From Cokeromyces recurvatus (lineage: Eukaryota > Mucoromycota > Mucoromycetes > Mucorales > Mucoraceae), in contig NW_026251396.1 in the NCBI RefSeq assembly GCF_025118155.1, positions 496,001 to 560,000 of the forward strand: a stretch of 64,000 nucleotides of DNA. The letters run 5' to 3'. The notes beneath the pieces are model-generated. The model searched no databases. It was not told where the DNA came from and was given only the letters and a program-made list of their open reading frames with translations. Shown one piece after another: positions 12,201-25,079 of this stretch; position 1 is the first letter of the stretch; every line of letters begins with the position of its first letter. The position numbers and the translations under genes were made by a program.

Positions 12201-15200
12201 TTTGAAAGAATTATTTTTAATTTATGGACTATGCGTAACTATACTAAAATTCAAAAGCTTCCAAAGGAGAAAAACAAAACAAAAACAAATAACCATATAT
12301 TTATTTATTATAGATGACAGAGTTGAGCGCAAGTTAGTTACTCATACTTATGGAGTCTTCCCAAAAAGTTGGGTTTTCATTCGATCAAAATGTGACGAAA
12401 ATCTTTTCATTACAGTATCTGACTCTAAAAAAGGCACTAAACTTATATTATCTAAACTAACTATTACATCGTATAGACGACAATTATGGAGATATCGCGA
12501 TGACCATTGTATCGTTAATTTTGAAACGAATTATGTTATTGATGTTGCTGGTAGTAAACTCTTTTCCAATGCAGACATTATTCAGTGGTCTCCTAAATTC
12601 CTTCGCTCTAGCCGCAAGAATCAAGTATGGGGGCTAACTGTCCATGGACATATTCATCCTAAATTTAATTCGGACTTGGTTCTGAGTCCCGTAGGTAATC
12701 ATGTAAGAGAAGGTGCTGAATTAAAACTTATTAAGCGTGGTAATTTAAGTCTTGACTATCAACAATGGATGTTTGCTACTCCTATCTTTCAAAACTGTAC
12801 ATATGCTTCTTATGAAGCCCAGCAAGCTCACAAAGATAGTCTTAAGTTTGAAGGGATCGGCAGTACTTGCTCTCTTGATGTGTCTAGTCATGAACGTTAT
12901 GAACGTATAGAAAAAGACATAGTTGTTCTTCGTTGGGGCGTTTTCCCACAAGAGAGCTTCTTTATTCGCTGTGCTTATGGCGATAAGCACTTGGCTTTGA
13001 CTGCTGAATATGATGAGGCCTCAATTACAAACTATAAGGTTGTTATTCGTTCTCTAGATTTCAAGGCTTATAAATTGCAACTTTGGTCTTACCAAAACGG
13101 TAATTTGATCAATGAAGAAACTGGATTAGTCCTGGATGCCCAATCCAGTGAAGATATCAGTATTGAAGATGAGCAAACTCAGGTTTATCTTAAGCAAAAG
13201 GCTTCAAATGAAGGTCAATTTTGGGATCTTGGCGTTAATGGCGAAATCCACTTGAGGTCTAATCAGCGGTTAGCCATTGGTGCTAATAATGCTGATGATG
13301 CATCTGTTGAAGGTGCACAGATAGGTATAAAAAAAATTAATGTTCTCTTTAATATTATAGATGACAAGAAATTGTTATCTTTGAAGTCAGAAGAATGGGT
13401 TCGTTGGTCCTTCTCTAAACCTGTGTTTGGTAAGCGTGTATCTGTAGCTATTTCAGAAAACGAATCAGGTCTTTTGGAAATTGAAAAATGTGAGGATTGT
13501 TCTCTTACTGTTAAGGAGGAAGTTAAAAAAGTGAATAATGACGAAGAAGAAGAGTTCGAAGAAGTTGATAAGGATGAAGAGCTTGATATTCAGGCTTCTA
13601 TCCCTGAAGGTGTAGCTACTATTGTTGATGCTGGCAATGTTGCTACCATTGCTTCAGATGTTGATAATAAGATGTCAACTAGCTCTTCCACCGTTCAAGA
13701 GCATGCCATTGTAACAGATATCAATATTACTGAGCAATTATCTAAGCCAAACACTGCTACTATTGTGGAAACAGCATCTGCAGTTTCTGCTATCGCTGTT
13801 GAAGAAAATAAAGCTAATTTAGAAGACAATAAATCATCCAAGTCACAACATCAAATAGTACATAATGATTCATCCCTATTGGAAAATAATTATGTTCCTA
13901 CTACTGGGTTTGAGAAGATTGATTGCTTCGAGTTACATCAAAATGGCTTCCCTTCAGGATATTTCTTTATCAAAAGTTCTTTGTGTGGTTATGTTTTAGA
14001 CGCCACAAACGATGCCAAAGAGGATCGTTGTGTTACATTAACGAAAATGAGATCAAAGGATTTTAATAGTCAGCTTTGGTCTTTTGATAATGGTTCCCTT
14101 ATTAACTTTAAAGGTCGTACTTTGGTTCTTGATGCTGTTAATACATTTTCAATTACTGGTGAGAGAGTTTATCTCACAGTTTGTAACTCTATAACTGAGG
14201 ATACGGTTGATCAAGTATGGGGTTATAGCGCTGAAGGCATCATTTATCTCAAGGCTAAAAGCATTTTTATCTTATCTCTAGAAGACACTAAACGTTCTAA
14301 CAATAATGATCATATTGACGTTTATGTTCAACAAGCAAAAGCTCCTATAAATATAGAAGCTCACCCCAAGCATTGTTGGGAAATTTTGGTCCCTTCTATA
14401 ATCTCTGCTAATCAACAAGAATCTAATACCAGTATTATTGAGTCTAGTAAAACTGAAAAAGTCACTAGTTCTGCTTATACATTTATATCATATAAATGGC
14501 TTAAGGAGACTTATTGCTATAAAATCGCCAAGAAAAACCAATGGTCCTCTACTGAAAACTGGTTCTTTATCCGTTTTGGTTCTGAAAATCATTTTCTTGC
14601 TTCAGGAGAAACTTCTAAGAGCCAAGTAAGCCTGTGCAAAATCAATCCTGATCTGGACTATAGACGATTTTTATGGGTTTATATCAATGGCTACTTAATT
14701 AATTATAAATATCTACTTCGTTTGGTTTTGAATAATTGTAAGTATTTAAATAGTATTATGCAATATATTATATTTGACTTATATAATATTTGATAATAGC
14801 GCATCATTGGGTACTATCAAACACTAATGATACACTTAACCAAAAATTCTCTATTGATATAAATGGATCAATCTCTGTAACAATTTCTAAAATTGACTAT
14901 TATATCAACCATATCCATAATGCTTCTGGATCTTGTTCTTTAACTGCTACCATCAAAGATTCTCATAAAGAATGTCAAGATGTAGAGCTTCATATTCCTA
15001 TTATCTCTGATACTGAATACCAGAAAGATGCTATTTCGACCCTTTCCTCCGTAAAGACCTGGATTTGTAAGCAAACTTCAGATTGGGCTATTTTAACAGG
15101 CATTACTACTCGTGAAAGATTTTTTCCTGAATCTACCTGGTTCTTTGTGAAGGTTGCTCACAAGAAATATGATAATTTGGTTCTGTCTGTTCACGAAGCG

Positions 15201-18200
15201 AACTTTCAATTAGTTCTGAAAGAACTGGACTTTAAATCATTCCAGGATCAACTATGGACTTATAATGATAACCATCTAATTAACTATGGCAGCAAATATG
15301 TTATTGATGTTCAAGGTATGGTGTTTTTTTTTTCTTTTTAGTATATTAACAATATCATAAAATACTTACCATTAACATTGCTAATTTAGATAAAGTTTCT
15401 ATTGGATCAAAATTAATTCATACAGCTGAAACAAAAACTAGCACACAAAAATGGATTTTAAATGCAGAAAGTCAAATTGAGCTTGATAATCATGACTTTT
15501 ATATTTTGGGTTGTGATGCATTCAAAGATGGTGCATGTGTTTTACTTGGCTCTTCAAGAGCATCAAGCCACGTTTATCCAATCTGTTGGAAATTCTTTAT
15601 ACCAGTTTTTAGGAAGAGTACTACATCTTCTGAAATCAATGATATCACTCAGGAAATTGCAAACGTTTCAACTATTGAAAGTGTTGAAGATATTTCTTCA
15701 AGCGTTAAGCCTCAACTTTCTCTTATTAGAAAGGTTACAAAACATACATTTGTGACTTATCGTGAAATTCTTTTGATTATTAGCTGGTGGAGAATTGTTT
15801 TTACTCGTCGTTTATCAAGCTGTTGTACCCAAAAGGAATACCTCGAAGTTATTGAAAAATATCGCCAGAACCTATATAATCGCTTTAATCATTACATCAG
15901 TGTTTATGGATCCTCTTTAAGTAAAAAAGAATTCTCAGCTCTTGAAGCTTCTTTGGAAGAAATAAGAAATATTTTTGAAACTGAAGTTTTTATCAAGCTT
16001 TTAAATTATTTCAAGGAATTTAAAGCTGAACAATTTATCCCTACTACCACACAGCATGATCTTTCTATTATTGTCTTTGAATTCTGTAACAAAATTGATG
16101 AAAAATACAAAACTCATAATAGCAATTTCAAGAAGGAAGAGCATTTCTTTACCGAAGAGTCTTCTACATTTTCTAGTTTAGTACATACATCTAACCAATA
16201 CATATCTGAATTGGAAGCTGCTAATAATATTCTTATTACTTTTGATATTATCCATGTTACTATTCGTTATTGGTTTAGATTATTGTATAAGCATCTCACT
16301 CAGGCTTTTAAGGATAACATGGAGACAGACAGAATCCAAAATTTTATTCAAGATAGCTACCTTGAACTTCAAGTTAAATTGAATAGTATCTCTAAAACCA
16401 TAAAGTCAGCTTTGTCTCAATCTATTTACTTTGATGAACACAATAGGCAGAAACTTGAGCAAATAGTTAATTCAGCTATTCAAAAGCTGTGCCTTGAAAT
16501 AGAACATTTTATTCACAATCAGGATGTTATAATTATTTCTTCTATCGACCAATGGGATATGTTAGTGTTCACTGTAAATGTGAGTCTAACCTCAATAATC
16601 CACGAATACAAATATATGATTCAAAAACATATTGTTAGTACAGAGACGGATACAGATATGGAGGAAACAATTCATGCTGATAAAATGGACGCTGAATATG
16701 GCAGGGCTGATATTATCACTTATCTGGATGAAACTAAAGCATATATTACCTCTTGGTTCTCCCGTGTTTATGAAGATATAAATTGGATTGTCAATATATC
16801 ATCTACTAAACAAGATATTATCACAGTAATTGACGCTTCAGAGCTTGAACTTGTTTCAAAGATTGATGAATATACAATATTACTTTCTGTTCTGCTAATG
16901 AGAACTTTATATCTCTCATGGTCTAAACGTCGTTATTTGATTAGCTTCTATACTACTATAAAAGTTTACATCTTATTTAACTTGAAGAAGCTTAAGGAAG
17001 CTATAAATGATGAAGTTGATAAGGAGCTTATCTTAGAAGTAACCCGTTCTATATTTGGAGAAAAAGAACAAATTGAAATTCTAAAGAATATTGATTTTGC
17101 TTCGGAAATTGTTTCAGATTCTGCCATTACTAAAATTACAACTGATACACAAGAAACCTTTTTATCTAGTTCTGATAAAGTTGTTGATGGCATAGCTTCT
17201 GAAGTTTACAAGAACAATCCGATATCTGATATTAACTTTGTTGTTGCTGATAAACATAAAACTATCAACATAGATATCATTACAAATGAATCGACGGCAC
17301 TATCAAAGATAGAAACATCAGCAGAAACAATAGCAAATAATAATGGAATAACTAAAATTGAACTTGCATCCGAAAAAGCTCAGTTTACAAAAACAGAACA
17401 GGAGGGAAAAGAAATTTTCTCTGAATCTTCTCGCATCAAAAAATCGAATAATATTGATGTTTGTTATAGTAACGACTGTTGTCATAAACTTGAAGATGTA
17501 AAGAAATATTCTGATGCTACAAGTATTAACTCGAATATTTCTTCTGAAGCTGTCGAAGGAGAAAAGAAAATAATAATTGAATCAAAAATTGATGATAATG
17601 GTGTAAATTTATCTACTGTTAGTCTTTCTACAGATAAAAAGATTTTAACTGACTCACTACAAAGTGATAAAGAATCCAACATATCTACTGAAAAAATGGA
17701 AAAGGATAAAATGAAAATTATTAACAGGATATCTGAATCCATAGTTGCTATTGGTATCATACAAAATACTGAACAAAACAAAAATGAATTAGACACTATT
17801 ATAGGTACTATTACAGAGTCAGGCACTATTACAGATTCAGGAACTATTACAGAAACAGACACTATTACAGAAACAGAAACCATTACCAAGGAGTATGAAT
17901 CTTCTACTGCTATTACTGTCGATGTGGTTGAAAGTGAAAAAGAAGCAAATACAGACACTATTACAGAGTTGGAAACTATTGCCAAGGAATTTGAATCTTC
18001 TGTTGCTATTACTGTCGATGTTGCTGAAAGTGAAAAAGAAGCAAATACAGACACTATTACAGGCGCTGTTACAGAAACAATTATAGAATCAGAAAATGCT
18101 ATTACTACTGAGATCACAGAAATTATTGAAGAGAATATAATTAAATTAGAGACTATCTTCAGAGAATCTGGATCTTCTATTAATGAAGATATGATTGTTG

Positions 18201-21200
18201 AAGAAAAACTAGCTGTAGCCATATCTGAATCAAACTCTAATGGTTCTAATTCTTTTAAGAACGAAAAGATTACTGTTACGAATTCAGAAATTGATACAGA
18301 TGAGTCAAACTTTTCTTTTGCCGATGTTATCCATGACAAAAATGAAGTTATTGAAAAATCAGTCGAATCTATTAGTAAAGAATCAGAAACTTCATTTGAA
18401 ATTGATACAGTAGAATCTGCTTTAGAAGTACAAAATTCTGAGACTTCAGTTGCTATTGGTACTATCAAGAGTCAAAGGGAAGCTTATAATCAGTCAGAAA
18501 ATATAATTAACCAATTAGAATTAGAATCTTATAATTCTGATATTATTGCAAACAACGAACTGTCATCTATTATTAATTCTGGTTCTACAGAAAGGGAGGA
18601 TAAATTTTCTGTTGAAGCTGAGAGTGTTATTGGCTTAGAAATTATTTCTGAGGAATCCAAATTGGCAATTATTATCGAAGATGAAAGGGCTTCCATTATT
18701 GAATCAGAAACTACTGTCTCTAGAGATGACAATCCTGTTACTATTGGTTTAATTACTAATGGACAAGTAACTGATATTCAGGTAGATAGCATCGTTGAAG
18801 AGCCTAAACCTTTTGTCAATATCAATATAGTTGATAATAATAAAACAGGAGATTCAGAGTTAGAATCTATCACTCAAGAATCTGATGCTTCCATCATTTC
18901 TAGTGTTTCTGAAGGTACAAAGGAAACTTTCAACAAAAATGAACTCTCTGTTATTGATAAAGTAAATAACGAAGTTTCATCTTTTATTGAATTTAAATCA
19001 AGTAAAGAGGAATTAGAGCCTACCACTACCATTGAAGTTATTAACAATGAAAAACAAATTACCACTGAGACAGAGGTTTTTGACGAAGATTTCGAAACTG
19101 TTATTTTTGATGATACCGTAAAATTAGATTTGGCCAATAAATCCCACTCATTCATTGAAAATATTGAAGACAAAAATATTATTACTATAACCTCGGAAAC
19201 TATCGTTAAAGAGTCAAAAGAATCTACTATTATTGGAAGTGAAAAAGAAACTACTGGTGTATCACAAATACTTATCGATAATTCTGAGTCTGCTATATCT
19301 TTTAACAATACGGAAAGCGAAGAAGATTCTCATACAATTGTTAAATCGGATATATTTATTAATGAACCTGAATCTTCTATTATTGCAGATTTAACCACCA
19401 ATGACAGCATAACTAACCTTGAATCATCGTATAAAGAATCTGAATCCTTGACTAGCATAAGTATAATTGAAAGCGAAAGACTATTGGCAACTGACTCAAA
19501 GGAAGCTATCCATGAATCCCAACTTCCCTTTGATGACATCGTTGATAACAAGAAGCAAATTGATGGCCAATCAAATACTATAAAGGAAAATAATCCTTCA
19601 AGTACCACAATTATTGTTGAAGACATAAAAGGCTTCCATATTGAAACGGAAACTATTCATCAAATTACCAACGAATTTGAGACTTCTGTTGTCATTGATA
19701 TGGTAGGAAGTGAAATAAAATCTACGACTGAAGCAAAAAATATTACTCAGGAATCCGACACCAATTGTGATAAAGAGCTTATACAAGATAACATATCAAC
19801 AGTCATAGAATTAGAACCTAATATTAATAAATTTGAAGCTATCCATGGTACTGACGTGATAACTGAAATAGAGAACACTGAAAAAGCATCAGAAGTGAGT
19901 GTCACTAAATCGGAGTCATCGATTCAAAAGTTAGATTCTTCTACTATCACTAATATTATAGATAAAAACACGGCTGTTACAAAATTGGAAACTAATATTA
20001 ACGAATATCACTCTTCTATTACCACTAATATTGTGGGTAATGAAAATATGATTAGTACCGAATCAGAGGCTACTATCAAGGTATCTGAAATTTCTGTTGC
20101 AGCTATAGATGATACTATTGGTGAAATGGTTACTACAGCATCAGAAGCAATCATAAAAAATCATGAATCCTCAATTAATTCTACTACGATTGAAAAAGAT
20201 AATGATTCTAACGATAAATCAGAAATTATAAGCAAGGTTTCTGAATCTTCTACTATTACTGCAATAAATACAGAAGAAATTACGACTATTGTCGAATCGG
20301 AAGTCAGCAAAACCAATAGTGAAAGTGAATTATCTATTGCTCTTAATATTACTAAAGATGACAATACAACTACTTTTACTTCTACTTCTCAGGATTTAGA
20401 TAAAGGAACAGGGAATGGTGTTATTGCAAAGCTTATATCAGATGACAAAAACACAGCTATTGAATCAGATGCCACTATAAATCAGTCTGAAATTTCTACA
20501 ATTGTTAACGTTATCAGTAATTCTCAATCTATTATTGATGAATATTTAACTATTACTACTAGAAGTGGCGATAAAAATAACGAGGAAATTGCTAAAGAAA
20601 AAGAAACTTTTGAAGACTCTACCTCTTTGATTACTGTTGACGTAATTATTGATGAAAAGACAACAAAAATTGAAGAAGATACTGTTGTTAACAACGATGA
20701 TGCTTCTTCTAACATTATTGAGAAGGAACAGGAATTAAAGGCTACTATTACTCAACATGAATCTATAACTACTAGTACTACCATAGATTCTAAACCAAAT
20801 TTTGAAGTTTCTGAATATACTCCTACCGCTATTGCTGATATTAAAAATGAAACATATACCAACTTCGAAGTAGAAACTACTGCAGATGTAATAACAACAA
20901 TTAATGACACTATAGGAAGTAAGCAAGTAACTGATATTGAAACAGAAACCATTACCAAGGAGTCTGAATCTTCTGTTGCTATTACTGTTGACATGGTTGA
21001 AATTGAGAAAGAAGCAAATACAGACACTATTACAGAGTTAGAAACTATTACCAAGGAGTATGAATCTTCTGCTGCTATTACTGTCGATGTGGTTGAAATT
21101 GAGAAAGAAGCAAATACAGACACTATTACAGACACTATTACAGACACTACTATAAACACTATTGTAGAAACAGAAATTATTACCAAGGAGTATGAATCTT

Positions 21201-24200
21201 CTGCTGCTATTACTGTTGATGTGGCTGAAGGTGAAAAAGAAGCAAATACAGACACTATTACAGAAACAGAAACCATTACCAAGGAGTCTGAATCTTCTGC
21301 TTCTATTACTGTCGATATGGTTGAAAGTGAGAAAGAGGCTGCTTCAAAAGTAGAAATTATGGTAGATATAGAAGACATTACTGAGAAAACCATCAGCATT
21401 ATAGAAAGTGTTAAAGAAAACGCTTGTGTATCAGAAGCTTCCAAGGAACCCGAAACTTCAATTATTTACGGTGTTATAAATAATGAAAAAGAAAGTACAA
21501 TTAATACAATGATTATCTCAGAAAATGTTGAAGAATGTGAACATACTGTTGTTGATATTGTTCATAGTGAAGAAGAATCTACCACCGTATTAGTTGATTC
21601 TGTCACAAGAGAACCAAGTATTATCACTTCTGAACATGAGGAGACAACAGTTTTAGGATCAGGAACAATTATATATAAATCTGAACTTGTGACTAAAGAA
21701 TCGGAATCTTCAATTACTACTGGTATTATTAGAAGTGAAGAATCAGAAATCATAGAATCAGAGACTATTACCAATGAATTTGAACCTTCTACTAATACTG
21801 ATTTGATTACTGATGAGAAGAGACCTATTCTGAAATTAGAAACAGTTATTGATAAAAGAAAATCCACTGAAAACATTGAGTTAGTTGAAAACGAAAAACA
21901 GAGTATCACAGAATCAAGACCTACTAGTTATGGAGAATCTAAATTTAATAGTGTTAGCAATGTGATAGTTGATGAGGAAATCATTATCTCGAAGATTGAA
22001 AGTATTAATGACAATTTAGAATCTTCTAATTCTATTAATATTTCTGAAGTAATTGGTGAAACTGAATTTACTGCAAAAGATTTTGAAACAACTGTTAGCA
22101 CTGATAATATCGAAAAGGAAGCTAATAATAATCTAAAAATAAGCGTCAAGCAATCTGACACAAGTATTGCTGTAATTGATATCGAAAACAAGAAGGAAAT
22201 CATCGATAAGAGGAAATCTGCTGCTAATGAGTCCAGATTTATTACTACTGAAGATACTATTAAAAATGAGCTCCAAATAACAACTAATGACTCTGATAAT
22301 AACTCCATCTCATTTGTAGAGGAAGATAAAAAAAATACTGGATTATCTGAACCTTCTTCTGCTTGTAAAAATGTTTCTGGTGAAAAATCGACTAATACAG
22401 CTGAATTTATAACAGACATACTTGAAGGTGATACTGTTGAAGAAGTTCTTGACTCTGCTCCTAGTGTTGATAAATTTGAATCTATTAAACAGATTGAAAA
22501 ATCTATATCAGCCTCTACTCATGTTGTTACTATTGAGGAAATCGAGAATTCTAAAGTAGATTTATGTATACATGTTACTGATAAAGATGATTTATTATAT
22601 GCTGACAAAAAGGAAGAAGTTTTGTTAGAAACTGATATTGCACAAGTTAATATTACTAATGAAGGAATTATTGCTATTGTTGATACTAATATTGCTGGAC
22701 CTATTTCATCTACTATTGTTGCTGTTAATGACGATAATTCTTCTAAATATAATAATATTTTAGAAGAGGGAAGCATACATACAGATAATGCTATCGAGAA
22801 GATTGTAAATGAGGATATAGTTGAAGAAACGAAGTCTAGGAGCATTAGTCTAATTTCAGATCAGATTGAGGAAATTTCTGCATCCTTTGAAGATAAAATT
22901 GTTACTACTTTGATTGAAGATGCAACTGTAGCGGATTTGAATGAACTTAATGATACAGAAATTCAAGTTAGTATAGTATCTAATATTCAAGATCAAGTTT
23001 CAAAAGACGATACTATTTTTATTGTAAAGGAGCAAAATAATATTATAAGTGATGCTAAATCTAGTGCTATCATTGAAAAAGATCAAATTGAAGTAATTGT
23101 GGACGATCAAAGAAAAATATCACCTATTATTAATACTACTGACGTATTTGAATCTATCTGTTTGGGTGAGTTTTATTAAACTTATAATGTCATTGCTTTA
23201 CTAAAAAATATATATATATAGATACTACTAAAGTCCATAATAATTATGAAATGGCTACAAAATCTATCTATAAATGGTTTATTTGCTTGATTGAAAAGTT
23301 AAATATTATGATTGAAGATGGTGATTGTGTCAGTCACATCGATGAATTTATTATTAGAGAAGGAGTTCAGCTTCGAGCTATCATTGATAAATATGAACAT
23401 GAATTAACTAGTTTTATATCTACGGATATTATCATATCGAAATATTATAACTGGAACTCGTTTTATTATAGACTTCATAATGCTGTTACATCTCAAATTG
23501 ATTTAATCAAGACATCTATAACTAAATCTTTTGCAGAAGACAATAAATCTATTAACAAAATCGATGTCTGTTTGGCAAAAGACAGATTTGAAAAAATTGT
23601 GGATTCTGAATTAACAGTAGTCAAGGAGCATATTTATGAATTTGAAGAATCAATCTCCTCTAAGGCTCAAAAAGATCTTATTTACAAAGAACTTGTTTAT
23701 GAATCGATTGAAACGGCTCAAGAAGAAATAAAAAAGTCCTTTTCTCACGCTATTAGTATAACGCAGAAAAAATTTTCATCTTGGTTTATTATTTTCTTCA
23801 AAAAAATCCGAAATATTAATATTGAATCATTCAACAATGATGATAATGCATATAAGGAGATTGAAATAATCATTAACACTGCAATTACTGAAGTAGATAC
23901 TATTATCAAGGAATCTAAATCATTATTTAATTTCAAATATGCGATCTCTGGAGATTTATACACTAAGATTGCCAAAAATGTTGAAAACTCTCAAAAACAA
24001 GCATTTACCTCTTTGGATATTATTTATACCCTTGTTACTGAGCAAATATTCTCTATAAAAGAAGCTTTTTTGACAGCTGACGCTAAAATAATAGAAGAAA
24101 ATGTAACTATGATTGAAAACCAATTAAATCAAAGGACTCAGTCTACTCTTGAATATATTACTGAAACGGCTATTTCTGTTGGATTTGAGGGTAAAGCTAT

Positions 24201-25079
24201 TACCTGGGTAAAGAATGATCAGATTTTAGATGATTTTAAGGACGTCAAGATAGTTGCATTCGATTTGATAGATACCGTAGTTAATTATCGTTCTACTATT
24301 TCTAAGGCTTGGTATAAACTTGCTAATACGAAGAAAAATGCCTGTAGCTTAACTCATATTGATGTTGATTCTCTAATTATTCGATGGTACTATCTTTATC
24401 TTGAACAACGATTAAGGGCTATACACTCTGAAATGGATATTACTATTCTTATTGCTGCATTAAAAATAGTTTTATCTGAATTCTCAATTGAATCATCTTT
24501 TAATGAATCTGACTTCAAGACTCTTTCTTCTGCATGGTTTAACTTAGAACTCTTTGAAGATGCTTCTTCTAGTATTCGAAAGATTAAACAACTTGATGGT
24601 ATATATGTTATCGCGATTTCTCATTCTTTTACTATCAGTACTCTAATGAGCCTTGCTCGTAGTGGTTGCCTTTGCTGGCACGCACAGTTTACAGCTGACA
24701 TGTTTGCAGCATGTGCAATCCGCAATTGCACAAGTCCAGAGGAGTCTGTAATTTCAAACACTGCTATGCTTCTTGGATTGAAAAAAGCAAATGAACTTGC
24801 TATTATCTCTTCCAATCCTGATATTCTTAAAGCTGCTAAAGCCTATGGTTCAAAGGCTGTCTTCCTTAGCCGCTTTGAAGATGTTAAAAAGAAAATCATA
24901 CTTTTGATGTAAATTTTGACAATTTAGATGTCTTCGCCGAAAGCTTTGAAACATTTTATAAACGCAAGTCCATCTCTACTCACGCTAAAGTTCCTGTTGC
25001 TTCTCACTCATGGTTCCAAAAAATAGTTTCAACTGTTACTGATACTGCAGGATCTATTAGCCATTCTATTATTGGTTAA
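9216..25079 (+). CDS. Gellin-like giant protein: ten beta-trefoils, repeat region, HAD-like domain
   Basis: Eleven exons: 9216-9435, 9523-9882, 9959-10717, 10772-11008, 11074-11298, 11366-11860, 11950-12234, 12314-14737, 14800-15315, 15390-23165 and 23222 onward. They join without a break into 4,995 aa, ending at a TAA at 24910-24912. A one-base shift would extend it to about 5,050 aa and a stop at 25079. Ten ricin-B-type beta-trefoil units start with FPxGWFFIK-like motifs at about residues 8, 222, 383, 537, 705, 876, 1071, 1406, 1604 and 1777. An acidic Glu/Val linker lies at 1233-1405. Then come Trp-containing helical segments (1950-2440), about 2,000 residues of Ser/Thr/Glu/Ile-rich degenerate repeats (2440-4430), more helices (4440-4770) and a haloacid-dehalogenase-like domain from about 4775. 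Ten related trefoils in a Mucoromycota-type genome match Gellin, a cytoplasmic protein that gels under flow and seals wounded aseptate hyphae. That function is inferred; the C-terminal half is not something I can match. Confidence 0.8.
17806..18069 (+). repeat. In-frame repeat cluster A of the Gellin-like gene
   Basis: Short TIT(E/D) repeats (unit ACTATTACAGAxxCAG, five copies) run into two copies of a longer unit of about 30 residues. The longer unit has the pattern ETITKEYESS, then ITVDVVESEKEANTDTIT. The copies are nearly identical at DNA level and lie within the large exon, keeping frame. The same unit returns at 20937-21336. Confidence 0.85.
20937..21336 (+). repeat. In-frame repeat cluster B of the Gellin-like gene
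   Basis: Four copies of the same unit of about 90 bases as cluster A, again nearly identical to each other, with a short expansion of the ACTATTACAGAC motif between copies two and three. All copies keep the reading frame. The similarity between clusters 3 kb apart suggests recent duplication or gene conversion inside an older, more diverged repeat array. Confidence 0.85.

Noticed and set aside
9216..15600. Ricin-type trefoils as a toxin or secreted lectin
   Set aside because: There is no signal peptide and no toxin A-chain or other toxic domain; ten tandem units and the host type fit the cytoplasmic Gellin family.
17482..22845. Many antisense open frames (up to 328 aa) opposite the giant gene
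   Set aside because: They mirror the Ser/Thr/Glu/Ile-rich repeat codons, are rich in Ser/Ile/Val in the same periodic way and have no start context or introns. They are a composition effect.
9216..25079. Several separate genes instead of one giant gene
   Set aside because: Every exon boundary has GT..AG sites and matching phase 1, and most introns cut through a trefoil, so splitting would leave half domains. RNA data could still change this.
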